Shown here: positions 1 to 6,139 of the stretch, piece by piece
How the letters are laid out: each line of letters begins with the position of its first letter
How positions within the stretch are numbered: the stretch's first letter is position 1
DNA from: Clostridia bacterium
Lineage (GTDB): Bacteria; Bacillota; Clostridia; Christensenellales; QALW01
Assembly (NCBI GenBank): GCA_017964345.1
Contig: JAGCSD010000053.1
Location: 1 to 12,539 of the forward strand
Direction: 5' to 3'
Length of the DNA: 12,539 nt
The notes under the pieces: generated by a model
The model's database searches: none
What the model was told of the DNA's origin: nothing
Seen by the model: only the letters and a program-made list of their open reading frames with translations
Made by a program: the position numbers and the translations under genes

Positions 1-527
1 GCGAAAATGTCCGCTTCGTAGAATCGCGGCATTTTCAGCGTTTTACAACGTGAACGCACCGTCGGCAGTAAGGCGTACGGGTTTTCCGCCAGTAAGAAAA
101 ACGTGACGGCGCGGGGCGGTTCTTCCAGCGACTTGAGCAAGGCGTTCTGCGCCTGTTCGTTTGCCTTGTGAAAACCGCAAAGCACGTACGCTTTCGCGCC
201 GCCTTCATACGGCGATTCGTACAGCGACGCAAGCATTTCACGAACCTGATCGACACGGAACAGATTCTTGTCCGGCGTGAGGATATGCACGTCCGGGTGA
301 TTGCCCGCCATCACCTTGCGGCAGGACGGACAAACCATACACGGCGCGTTTTCCTGCCGGCAAAGCAGCGCGCAGGCACAGGCAAGCGCGAAAGACCGTT
401 TGCCGATGTCCGCCTGCCCGGTCAAAAGATACGCGTGACTGCCGCGTCCGGCGCGGATCGCGTCCCGCTCCGCTGAAAAAACGGGCGAGGAAACGGTTAA
501 GGAAAAATCAGAACTTTTTGAATTCAT
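1..527 (-). CDS. holB: DNA polymerase III delta' subunit (clamp loader), 3' end missing
   Basis: The delta' subunit is part of the clamp loader that opens the beta ring (DnaN) and places it on primed DNA. The visible 175 codons run without a stop from an ATG at 525-527 to the window edge. They show a P-loop-like segment (GQADIGKR, about residues 37-44), a four-cysteine zinc module (about residues 52-65, with C-x2-C-x2-C at its end), the segment LLKSLEEPP typical of clamp-loader ATPases, and the SRC motif in VRSRCKTL. The P-loop ends in Lys-Arg instead of Lys-Ser/Thr, consistent with a subunit that does not hydrolyse ATP. The start overlaps the end of darA by 20 bases in another frame, so translation is probably coupled. 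The family is usually about 310-330 residues, so nearly half the gene lies outside the window. Confidence 0.9.
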   Translation of the reverse strand, partial: MNSKSSDFSLTVSSPVFSAERDAIRAGRGSHAYLLTGQADIGKRSFALACACALLCRQENAPCMVCPSCRKVMAGNHPDVHILTPDKNLFRVDQVREMLASLYESPYEGGAKAYVLCGFHKANEQAQNALLKSLEEPPRAVTFFLLAENPYALLPTVRSRCKTLKMPRFYEADIF

Positions 528-840
528 CGACTGAAAGCACAAATACGGTGGCGCCGCCGATCATAATTTCCACATGGGAACCGCCCGCGGCGGGGATCGT
601 CGTATCAAAAGTACCGAGCGAAGAATTGATCGACTGTCTGCGGCTCCTGCAGACGCGTTCGATGATTCCCATACATCCCTCTAATTTTTCTTCTTCCGTA
701 CCGATCAAAAGCGTGGTATTGCCGGCGCGCAGAAATCCGCCGGTCGTGGCAAGCTTGGTTACGCCGAACCCCTCTTTCATCATGGCGCTGATCAAGCGCC
801 CGGCGTCCTCATCCTGGACAATGGCGATAATCAGTTTCAT
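508..840 (-). CDS. darA: cyclic-di-AMP receptor DarA/PstA (YaaQ family, PII-like)
   Basis: This 110-residue protein has the full length and pattern of the DarA/PstA (DUF970) family, small PII-like trimers that bind cyclic-di-AMP in the cytoplasm. It begins MKLIIAIVQDEDAG, carries the conserved glycine- and threonine-rich segment TTGGFLRAGNTTLLIG (about residues 32-47, the region that lines the ligand pocket in known members), and ends with the strand GGATVFVLSVDEF. The start is set by a GGAGGG ribosome site at 845-850, four bases upstream of the ATG. It is the first gene of a leftward unit and overlaps holB by 20 bases. In Bacillus the order is tmk-darA-yaaR-holB; here yaaR is absent and tmk is not upstream. 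The downstream partner of DarA is poorly known in general. Confidence 0.92.
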   Translation of the reverse strand: MKLIIAIVQDEDAGRLISAMMKEGFGVTKLATTGGFLRAGNTTLLIGTEEEKLEGCMGIIERVCRSRRQSINSSLGTFDTTIPAAGGSHVEIMIGGATVFVLSVDEFKKF

Positions 841-902
841 AAAACCCTCCGTATGGAAAAATAAACGCTTGCGTCTGTGTTTTTAAGACGGTTTCCTTTT
901 TT

Positions 903-931
903 ATTATACACTATTTTTTCATTTTGCGCAA
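903..931 (-). promoter_or_regulatory. probable promoter of darA-holB
   Basis: On the minus strand a perfect TATAAT (903-908) lies 17 bases from TTGCGC (926-931, three of six matching the -35 consensus). It predicts a leader of about 55 bases before the darA ribosome site. The weak -35 lowers certainty, but no better candidate lies between darA and queH. Confidence 0.5.
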
Positions 932-997
932 GAAATCGATTTTGTTTCTTTTCAAGAATTTTTATACAAAGAGAAAATCACCGTTTCTCCTTAAAGC

Positions 998-1026
998 TTG
1001 ACAGTCGCCGCGGAAAACGATACAAT
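998..1026 (+). promoter_or_regulatory. strong sigma-A-type promoter of queH
   Basis: A perfect TTGACA (998-1003), a 17-base spacer and TACAAT (1021-1026) form a near-consensus housekeeping promoter. The expected transcription start near 1033 coincides with the ribosome site AGAGGTG (about 1032-1038), leaving a leader of only some 12 bases before the GTG start. There is therefore no room for a preQ1-type riboswitch. Confidence 0.8.
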
Positions 1027-1044
1027 AAAAAAGAGGTGTTTTTT

Positions 1045-1641
1045 GTGAATTTTCAAGAAGAGCAGGATACGATCATCCGTTCCCTGACGGGCACGCCGCG
1101 CCTTTTACTCCACGCTTGTTGCGGACCGTGTTCCTCGGCGTGTTTGGAGCGGCTTTGTGAATATTTTGACGTAACGGTTTGCTGGTATAACCCCAATATC
1201 GAACCGTCGGAAGAATATCAAAAACGCTTGGATAACATGAAAAAACTGCTCGAAACCATGCCTATGACACGCACGGTATCACTGATGACTTGTGCCTATG
1301 AGCCGGAACGGTTTTTATCTTCATGTGAAGGACTTGAAAACGAAAAAGAAGGCGGACAGCGCTGCGCGGTCTGTTTTCGTCTGCGGTTAGAGGAAACAGC
1401 CAGACTTGCCAAGGAAGGACACTACGATTTTTTTACTACCACACTGACCGTTTCTCCCCATAAAAACGCGCCTCTTATCAATGACATCGGTCAGGAACTG
1501 GCGCAAACGTACGGTGTGCGCTTTTTACCGTCCGACTTTAAGAAAAAAAACGGTTTTCTTCGTTCTATCCGCCTATCGGAAGAATACGGTCTTTACCGTC
1601 AAAATTACTGTGGCTGCCGTTTTTCCCTGCGCGAGCAGTAG
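1045..1641 (+). CDS. queH: epoxyqueuosine reductase QueH
   Basis: QueH is the non-cobalamin enzyme that reduces epoxyqueuosine to queuosine in tRNA, the last step of queuosine synthesis. The 198-residue product shows the family cysteines: HACCGPCS near the N-terminus, RCAVC in the middle and YCGC close to the C-terminus, which ligate the iron-sulfur cluster and a metal in known members. Other family segments are WYNPNIEPSEEY, FTTTLTVSPHKN and FLPSDFKKKNGF. The frame stays open upstream to 877, but the GTG at 1045 is chosen because AGAGGTG precedes it at suitable spacing, a near-perfect promoter lies just before it, and the 56 extra upstream residues look non-coding. It is transcribed alone, away from darA. 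No other queuosine gene is nearby. Confidence 0.92.
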   Translation: MNFQEEQDTIIRSLTGTPRLLLHACCGPCSSACLERLCEYFDVTVCWYNPNIEPSEEYQKRLDNMKKLLETMPMTRTVSLMTCAYEPERFLSSCEGLENEKEGGQRCAVCFRLRLEETARLAKEGHYDFFTTTLTVSPHKNAPLINDIGQELAQTYGVRFLPSDFKKKNGFLRSIRLSEEYGLYRQNYCGCRFSLREQ

Positions 1642-1662
1642 TCTTTCAGTCGGGTTTTTATC

Positions 1663-1679
1663 ATGAAAATTATTTTCAT
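1663..1679. promoter_or_regulatory. 7-1-7 palindrome resembling a Fur-family operator
   Basis: The sequence ATGAAAAT-T-ATTTTCAT is a perfect inverted repeat around one base. Its 15-base core agrees with the Fur 7-1-7 consensus TGATAATNATTATCA at all but one position per half. It ends eight bases before the -35 of the dnaN promoter. It could be an operator, a weak AT-rich hairpin behind queH, or chance in an AT-rich gap. Confidence 0.35.
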
Positions 1680-1686
1680 AAAACGA

Positions 1687-1715
1687 TTGCAAAAGCCATG
1701 AAAAAATGATACAAT
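1687..1715 (+). promoter_or_regulatory. extended -10 promoter for dnaN-recF-gltX
   Basis: TTGCAA (1687-1692), a 17-base spacer and TACAAT (1710-1715) preceded by TGA (1707-1709) form a good sigma-A-type promoter with an extended -10. The predicted leader of about 170 bases contains all four DnaA-box-like sites, so DnaA bound there could affect transcription of dnaN. Confidence 0.7.
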
Positions 1716-1745
1716 AGATAAGGAAACACGGTCTGTTTCCACTAA

Positions 1746-1880
1746 GTGTTCACAGGTCATAACCCTGCTGTCCACAGGTAAAAAACAAATAACTTCCGTT
1801 GTATCGTACGCTTTGCGGATTATCCACTCTATCCACATAGCTTATTAAGAATATTATTCTTTATATTTCATCATCATGAA
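1746..1880 (+). other. DnaA-box cluster with adjacent AT-rich stretch (origin-like region)
   Basis: Four 9-mers related to the DnaA box TTATNCACA lie in the same orientation: GTGTTCACA (1746-1754) and CTGTCCACA (1768-1776) with two mismatches each, then TTATCCACT (1820-1828) and CTATCCACA (1829-1837) with one mismatch each and directly abutting. Immediately downstream, 35 of 43 bases (1838-1880) are A or T. This arrangement is seen at unwinding regions of bacterial origins and in DnaA-controlled promoters. The position before dnaN also fits, since many Bacillota origins flank dnaA and dnaN. dnaA itself is absent here. The cluster is seen directly; origin function is inferred. Confidence 0.55.
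1847..1861. repeat. 15-base AT-rich palindrome before dnaN
   Basis: AAGAATA-T-TATTCTT is a perfect 7-base inverted repeat with one central base. It lies inside the AT-rich stretch, 19 bases before the dnaN ribosome site. It may be an operator or a feature of the unwinding region; no known consensus was recognised. Confidence 0.5.
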
Positions 1881-1893
1881 AAGGGGGATCACC

Positions 1894-2994
1894 ATGATTT
1901 TTTCCTGCGAAAAGAACACCTTGATCGGGGGTATCAACATTGCTTCCAAAGCGCTTCCTACCAGAAGCGTCAATCCGATCACGGAAGGTATTTTGTTTTC
2001 CGCATCCAACGGCGAAGTGGTTTTGACCTCTACGGATTCTTCCTTGACGATCCAAACGAAACTGGCGGCAAACGTTGAAGAAGAAGGAAGTGTGGTCATC
2101 AACGGGCGCTTTTTCGCCGAAATCATTCGGAAAATGCCGGAAGGGGAAATCAAAGTCAACGGAGATTTTCGCCGCGGTATAGAGGTAACGGGCAGCGCTT
2201 CCAAAATGAATATCGCCGCACTGGATCCCGAAGAATATCCCTCGCTTCCGGTGATCGATAAAAATATCTTCTTTTCTCTGCCGCAGGGAAGTCTGAAAAA
2301 AATGATCAACCAAACGATGTTCGCCACGGCGGTGGATGAATCCCGTCCGATCCTGACCGGATGCTTATTTGAGTTGGAAGGACAAGCGTTGACGGTAGTC
2401 GCGCTGGACGGATACCGGTTGGCGTTGCGCAGTCTGTATGTGGAAGATGCCGAAACAGCGATCAGAGAGATCCTTCCGGCGCGGGCGCTGTCGGAAATGA
2501 CCAAGATCTTATCAGATACCGACGAGCCGGTCCATTTGTATATGCAGAAGAGTTACTGCATGGCGGAATTGGAAGAAACGAAGATCATTACGCGGCTGAT
2601 CGAAGGCGAATTCATTAAATATCGCCCGATCATTCCGGCAAATCTGGAAAATAAAATTACGGTAGATCGGTTGGATCTGTTGGAAGCCATCGATCGCGCG
2701 TGGCTGATCGTAAGAGAAAATACGCGCAATAATTATGTGGTTTTCCGTTTCCAGGACGGCAAGCTCATCATTACGTCGCGGTCCGATACGGGCAACGCGT
2801 ATGAGGAAGTGCCGTATTCCGGCAGCGCGCATGCCATGGAGATCGGTTTTAATCCCCGTTACTTTGTGGAGTGTCTGAAAAATATCGAGGAGGAATTCAT
2901 TACGTTCTCCTTCAGCACGCCTTCCAGCCCCACGGTCATTACGCCGGTGGACGGAACAGACTATTTATATTTGATTCTTCCGGTTAGATTGTAA
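1894..2994 (+). CDS. dnaN: DNA polymerase III beta subunit (sliding clamp)
   Basis: The sliding clamp is a dimeric ring that holds the replicative polymerase and many repair factors on DNA. The 366-residue product has the usual family length and three-domain clamp pattern: it begins MIFSCEKNTLIGGINIASKAL, has the middle-domain segment TMFATAVDESRPILTG and the ALDGYRLALR strand, and ends in DYLYLILPVRL, the classical clamp C-terminus that lines the peptide-binding pocket. An in-frame ATG lies at 1876, but the ATG at 1894 is preferred because AAGGGGG (1881-1887) precedes it by six bases and the protein then aligns with the normal clamp N-terminus. The stop is one base before recF, so the two are probably co-translated. 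An S4-domain rlbA/yaaA gene, often between dnaN and recF in Bacillota, is missing. Confidence 0.97.
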   Translation: MIFSCEKNTLIGGINIASKALPTRSVNPITEGILFSASNGEVVLTSTDSSLTIQTKLAANVEEEGSVVINGRFFAEIIRKMPEGEIKVNGDFRRGIEVTGSASKMNIAALDPEEYPSLPVIDKNIFFSLPQGSLKKMINQTMFATAVDESRPILTGCLFELEGQALTVVALDGYRLALRSLYVEDAETAIREILPARALSEMTKILSDTDEPVHLYMQKSYCMAELEETKIITRLIEGEFIKYRPIIPANLENKITVDRLDLLEAIDRAWLIVRENTRNNYVVFRFQDGKLIITSRSDTGNAYEEVPYSGSAHAMEIGFNPRYFVECLKNIEEEFITFSFSTPSSPTVITPVDGTDYLYLILPVRL

Positions 2995-2995
2995 A

Positions 2996-4075
2996 ATGTT
3001 CTTAAATCGATTACAGCTCTGGAATTTTCGTTCGTATGAAAATCTGGAGCTGAATTTTCCTTTGGGCATCAGCCTTTTAACGGGAGAAAACGGGCAGGGA
3101 AAAACGAATATCGTCGAAGCGATCTATCTGCTTTGTACCGGCAAGAGCCATCGCACCAACCGGGAGCAGGATATGATCGCTTTCGGTCGCTCCTGGACGC
3201 GCGTGCGCGGGGAAAACCGCCAAAAAGACGGCAGACATACCGTCGATATGGTCCTGCAAAAAGGACAGAAGCGCCGGATACTTGTCAACGGACTTGCCAT
3301 TTCCCGCATCGGGGAAATGATGGGGCATATCAGCAGTGTCATTTTTTCACCGGAAGACTTGAATTTGGTCAAAGACGGACCGGCGGCGCGGCGGCGGTTT
3401 ATGGATATTGAGCTGTCACAGGTCAGCAAACAGTATTTTCATGCGCTGAATGAGTATAATCAAACGCTGTTGCAGCGCAATATGCTTCTGAAAGAAAACG
3501 GCGGCGGCGCGGCGCTGGATGTATGGGACGAGTTGCTTGCCAAGCGCGCCGAGCCGATCATTCGCGCGCGGCGGCGGTTTTGCGCGCGGCTTGCTCCCGA
3601 GGCGGCGCAGGCGCACGCGTATCTGTCGTCCGGAAAAGAAACCTTGCGGTGCGAATATAAGGACTGTACGCAGGGGGCGGACGACGTGGAAGGCGCCCTG
3701 CTCTCCCTGCTGGAAAAAAACCGGGAAAACGATCAACGGCGTATGTTTACGACCGTTGGTCCGCACAAGGACGATCTGTCCATTCACTTAGGCGACACGG
3801 ATCTGCGGTATTTCGGCTCGCAAGGGCAGCAGCGCACCGCGACGCTGGCGCTGAAAAAGGCGGAGCTGGAAATGATGAAGCAGGATTTAGGGGAATATCC
3901 GCTTCTTTTGCTGGATGATGTGCTGTCTGAATTGGATGTAACCCGCCAAAAACTGTTGCTTGAGCAATTAAAAGACGTTCAGACGATCATCACCGCAGCG
4001 CAGCCGGCGGAAGCACTGCGTCACCTGGACGCGACAGTTTTCCGCGTAAAAAAAGGAAAAGTTTTGGAAAAATAA
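2996..4075 (+). CDS. recF: DNA replication and repair protein RecF
   Basis: RecF is an SMC-like ATPase that, with RecO and RecR, loads RecA at single-stranded gaps. The 359 residues show Walker A GENGQGKT (30-37), the family signature YFGSQGQQRT (272-281) and Walker B LLLLDDVLSELD (about 303-314); FSPEDLNLVKDGPAARRRF (about 117-135) is also typical. Length is normal for the family. The ATG lies one base after the dnaN stop, and no clear ribosome site precedes it, so translation most likely depends on ribosomes finishing dnaN. A 42-base gap with no terminator leads to gltX, so the three genes are probably one transcript. Confidence 0.96.
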   Translation: MFLNRLQLWNFRSYENLELNFPLGISLLTGENGQGKTNIVEAIYLLCTGKSHRTNREQDMIAFGRSWTRVRGENRQKDGRHTVDMVLQKGQKRRILVNGLAISRIGEMMGHISSVIFSPEDLNLVKDGPAARRRFMDIELSQVSKQYFHALNEYNQTLLQRNMLLKENGGGAALDVWDELLAKRAEPIIRARRRFCARLAPEAAQAHAYLSSGKETLRCEYKDCTQGADDVEGALLSLLEKNRENDQRRMFTTVGPHKDDLSIHLGDTDLRYFGSQGQQRTATLALKKAELEMMKQDLGEYPLLLLDDVLSELDVTRQKLLLEQLKDVQTIITAAQPAEALRHLDATVFRVKKGKVLEK

Positions 4076-4117
4076 AGGTCCTGGAAATATACTTTGATTA
4101 GAGAACGGAGAACCACT

Positions 4118-5587
4118 ATGAAAGTCAGAACACGTTATGCCCCCAGTCCGACGGGGAATATGCACATCGGCAATCTGCGCACGGCGCTCTACGGGTATCT
4201 GTACGCCCGCAAGACCGGCGGCGATTTTGTTGTCCGCATTGAGGACACCGATCAGGCGCGGTTTCAAGAGAACGCGACGGAAATCATTTTCCGCACCTTG
4301 GAGCAGACGGGATTGGATTACGACGAGGGTCCCGGCAAAGAGGGAGCCTGCGGACCGTATTATCAGTCCGAGCGCCGTGAAATCTATAAGGAATACGCTC
4401 AAAAGCTGATTGACAAGGGCGCGGCGTATTATTGCTTCTGCACCGACGAACAGTTGGAAGCGGACCGCAAAGCCGCGGAAGAAAAGGGCGAGGTATACAA
4501 ATACCCGAAAACGTGTCTGCGTTTGTCGAAAGACGAAATACAAAAGCGTCTGGACGCGGGAGAACCGTATGTGATCCGCCAAAACACGCCGACAAGCGGC
4601 ACGGTGTCGTTTGATGACGTGATCTTCGGTACGATATCGGTCGATTGCGCCGATCTTGACGACATGATCCTCTTAAAAAGCGACGGTCTGCCGACGTATA
4701 ATTTCGCCAACGTGGTGGACGATCATCTGATGGGCATTACGCACGTCATGCGCGGCAGCGAGTATCTTTCCAGTACGCCGAAGTATAATCTTTTGTATCA
4801 GGCGTTCGGATGGGAAACGCCGGTGTATGTGCATCTGCCGCTGATCATGAAAGACGCGACGCACAAGCTGTCCAAGCGGAACGGCGATATGTCGTTTGAA
4901 GACCTGATCGCCATCGGTTTTCTGCCGGAAGCGGTCGTGAACTATATTGCGCTGCTCGGATGGAACGACGGCACGAATCAGGAGATCTACACGCGGCAGG
5001 AGCTGATCGACGCGTTTGACCTTACGGGCATCAGCAAATCGCCGTCGATTTTCGATTTACCTAAAATTCGGTGGATGAACGGCGAATATATCAAGGCGCT
5101 TCCGTTTGAAACGTTTTTGCCGCTTGCCCTGCCGTGGATCGAAAAATCGCCCGAGCTTTCAAAGTATGACGCCGGGAAACTGGCAAAGCTGATCCAATCG
5201 CGCATTGAAATTCTGTCGGAAATTCCGGAAAAACTGGCGTTTCTGCCCAATGTGGCGCCGCACACGCCGGAGCTTTACTGCCATAAAAAATTCAAACTGG
5301 ACGCGCGAAGCGCGCGGGAGAGCTTAGAGCAGGTGCGCGCGTTGTACGAAACCCTGCCGATATGGGACGAAACGAGCATTCATGACGGGCTGATCGAACT
5401 GGCGCAAAAAACCGGCAAGAAAAACGGCATGATCATGTGGCCGGCGCGCGTGGCGCTGTGCGGACTCGAAAGTACGCCCGGCGGCGCCGTGGAATTGGCG
5501 GATATTTTAGGCAGGGACGAAACGCTTCGGCGTATCGAGCAGGCGATAGCACTGCTGCAGGATGCGCATAAGGGCGACGAAGGGTAA
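4118..5587 (+). CDS. gltX: glutamate--tRNA ligase
   Basis: Class I aminoacyl-tRNA synthetase that attaches glutamate to tRNA-Glu. The 489-residue protein has the HIGH-type motif as HIGN (residues 16-19) within the segment PSPTGNMHIGNLRTAL, the KMSKS-type motif as KLSKR (250-254), and the zinc pattern C106-x-C108 ... Y129-x3-C133 in the insert of the catalytic domain. The C-terminal anticodon-binding helices follow, including KKNGMIMWPARVALCG. The frame opens further upstream with a TTG at 4094, but the ATG at 4118 is chosen because GGAG (4107-4110) lies seven bases before it and the protein then starts as MKVRTRYAPSPTG. Many Bacillota enzymes also charge tRNA-Gln; the sequence does not let me decide. 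No T-box leader fits in the 42-base gap from recF. Confidence 0.96.
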   Translation: MKVRTRYAPSPTGNMHIGNLRTALYGYLYARKTGGDFVVRIEDTDQARFQENATEIIFRTLEQTGLDYDEGPGKEGACGPYYQSERREIYKEYAQKLIDKGAAYYCFCTDEQLEADRKAAEEKGEVYKYPKTCLRLSKDEIQKRLDAGEPYVIRQNTPTSGTVSFDDVIFGTISVDCADLDDMILLKSDGLPTYNFANVVDDHLMGITHVMRGSEYLSSTPKYNLLYQAFGWETPVYVHLPLIMKDATHKLSKRNGDMSFEDLIAIGFLPEAVVNYIALLGWNDGTNQEIYTRQELIDAFDLTGISKSPSIFDLPKIRWMNGEYIKALPFETFLPLALPWIEKSPELSKYDAGKLAKLIQSRIEILSEIPEKLAFLPNVAPHTPELYCHKKFKLDARSARESLEQVRALYETLPIWDETSIHDGLIELAQKTGKKNGMIMWPARVALCGLESTPGGAVELADILGRDETLRRIEQAIALLQDAHKGDEG

Positions 5588-5643
5588 TCCGGACAGATCA
5601 TCACCCCGTTCCGTACTGTTTTTGGGTGCGCGGGGATAGATAG

Positions 5644-5686
5644 AACAAAGCGGAATCGGTGCGAGAAGCACCGATTCCGCTTTGTT
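5644..5686. terminator. bidirectional hairpin terminator between gltX and the zinc-ribbon gene
   Basis: A perfect 19-bp stem (5644-5662 with 5668-5686) closes a five-base loop, GAGAA. The arms end in CTTTGTT on one strand and begin AACAAAG, so T-rich ends exist in both directions. It sits between the gltX stop and the stop of the convergent gene, only one base from the latter. Confidence 0.85.
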
Positions 5687-5687
5687 A

Positions 5688-6041
5688 TTATTCTTCCGAT
5701 TCTTCTTCCTCGGCTTTTTCTTCGGATTCGGATTCCATTTCCGCCATGGCTTCCAGGGAATCGTCCATCGTGTCGGGCAACAGGTCATCCGGATCCTCAA
5801 AGGAGTCGTCCTCCGCTTTATCCTCGCCGCGCTTCATACGTTCCAAACGGCAGGAGTAGCAGATTTCTTCACCTTCTTCTAAAAAATTCTCACCGCATTC
5901 GGGACAAAGCTTATATTCGTCCTCCAGTTCCAGCTCGGGCTGCCCCTGAATTTTGCCCATATCCACCAAGCATACTTTGCAGAACTGTTCGGTTTCTTCG
6001 TTGATATAGTTTAATTGACATCTCGGGCATTTTATATACAC
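5688..6041 (-). CDS. small double zinc-ribbon protein with acidic tail
   Basis: Not a family I can name. The 117 residues hold two four-cysteine zinc-ribbon units, C5-x2-C8-x12-C21-x2-C24 and C46-x2-C49-x11-C61-x2-C64, followed by a C-terminal half of almost only Glu, Asp, Ser and Met, likely disordered. It has no signal peptide or membrane segment and is presumably cytoplasmic. The paired ribbons suggest binding to nucleic acid or to a protein complex, but the acidic tail argues against simple DNA binding. Start choice: GTG (6050) and ATG (6047) overlap or abut the strong ribosome site AGAGGTGAT (6047-6055 on the minus strand), so the GTG at 6041, eight bases after AGAGG, is preferred. It has its own promoter and is probably transcribed alone. 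Confidence 0.75.
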   Translation of the reverse strand: MYIKCPRCQLNYINEETEQFCKVCLVDMGKIQGQPELELEDEYKLCPECGENFLEEGEEICYSCRLERMKRGEDKAEDDSFEDPDDLLPDTMDDSLEAMAEMESESEEKAEEEESEE

Positions 6042-6061
6042 AGCCATCACCTCTGCGCTAC

Positions 6062-6090
6062 ATTATATGGGATTCACCTGAAAAAGGCAA
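6062..6090 (-). promoter_or_regulatory. promoter of the zinc-ribbon gene
   Basis: On the minus strand TTGCCT (6085-6090) and a perfect TATAAT (6062-6067) are 17 bases apart. The expected start near 6055 leaves a leader of about 14 bases that is essentially the ribosome site, which supports the GTG start at 6041. Confidence 0.6.
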
Positions 6091-6139
6091 GTAAAATTTT
6101 CATCACTTTTATTCTGTATAGTTTTCACAAAGATATGCT

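Noticed and set aside
877..1044. N-terminal extension of queH by 56 residues
   Set aside because: The stretch contains the promoter and ribosome site, is Phe/Arg-rich without family similarity, and QueH proteins begin near the GTG at 1045.
1642..1680. Rho-independent terminator behind queH
   Set aside because: The hairpin at 1663-1679 is AT-only with a tiny loop and no following T-run; a short CTGC-GCGA-GCAG stem at 1628-1639 is also too weak.
1854..2504. 216-codon open frame antisense to dnaN
   Set aside because: It lies fully opposite a clear sliding-clamp gene, has no ribosome site, and its protein shows no recognisable pattern.
4076..4117. T-box leader for gltX
   Set aside because: Only 42 bases separate recF and gltX, and no hairpin or terminator fits.
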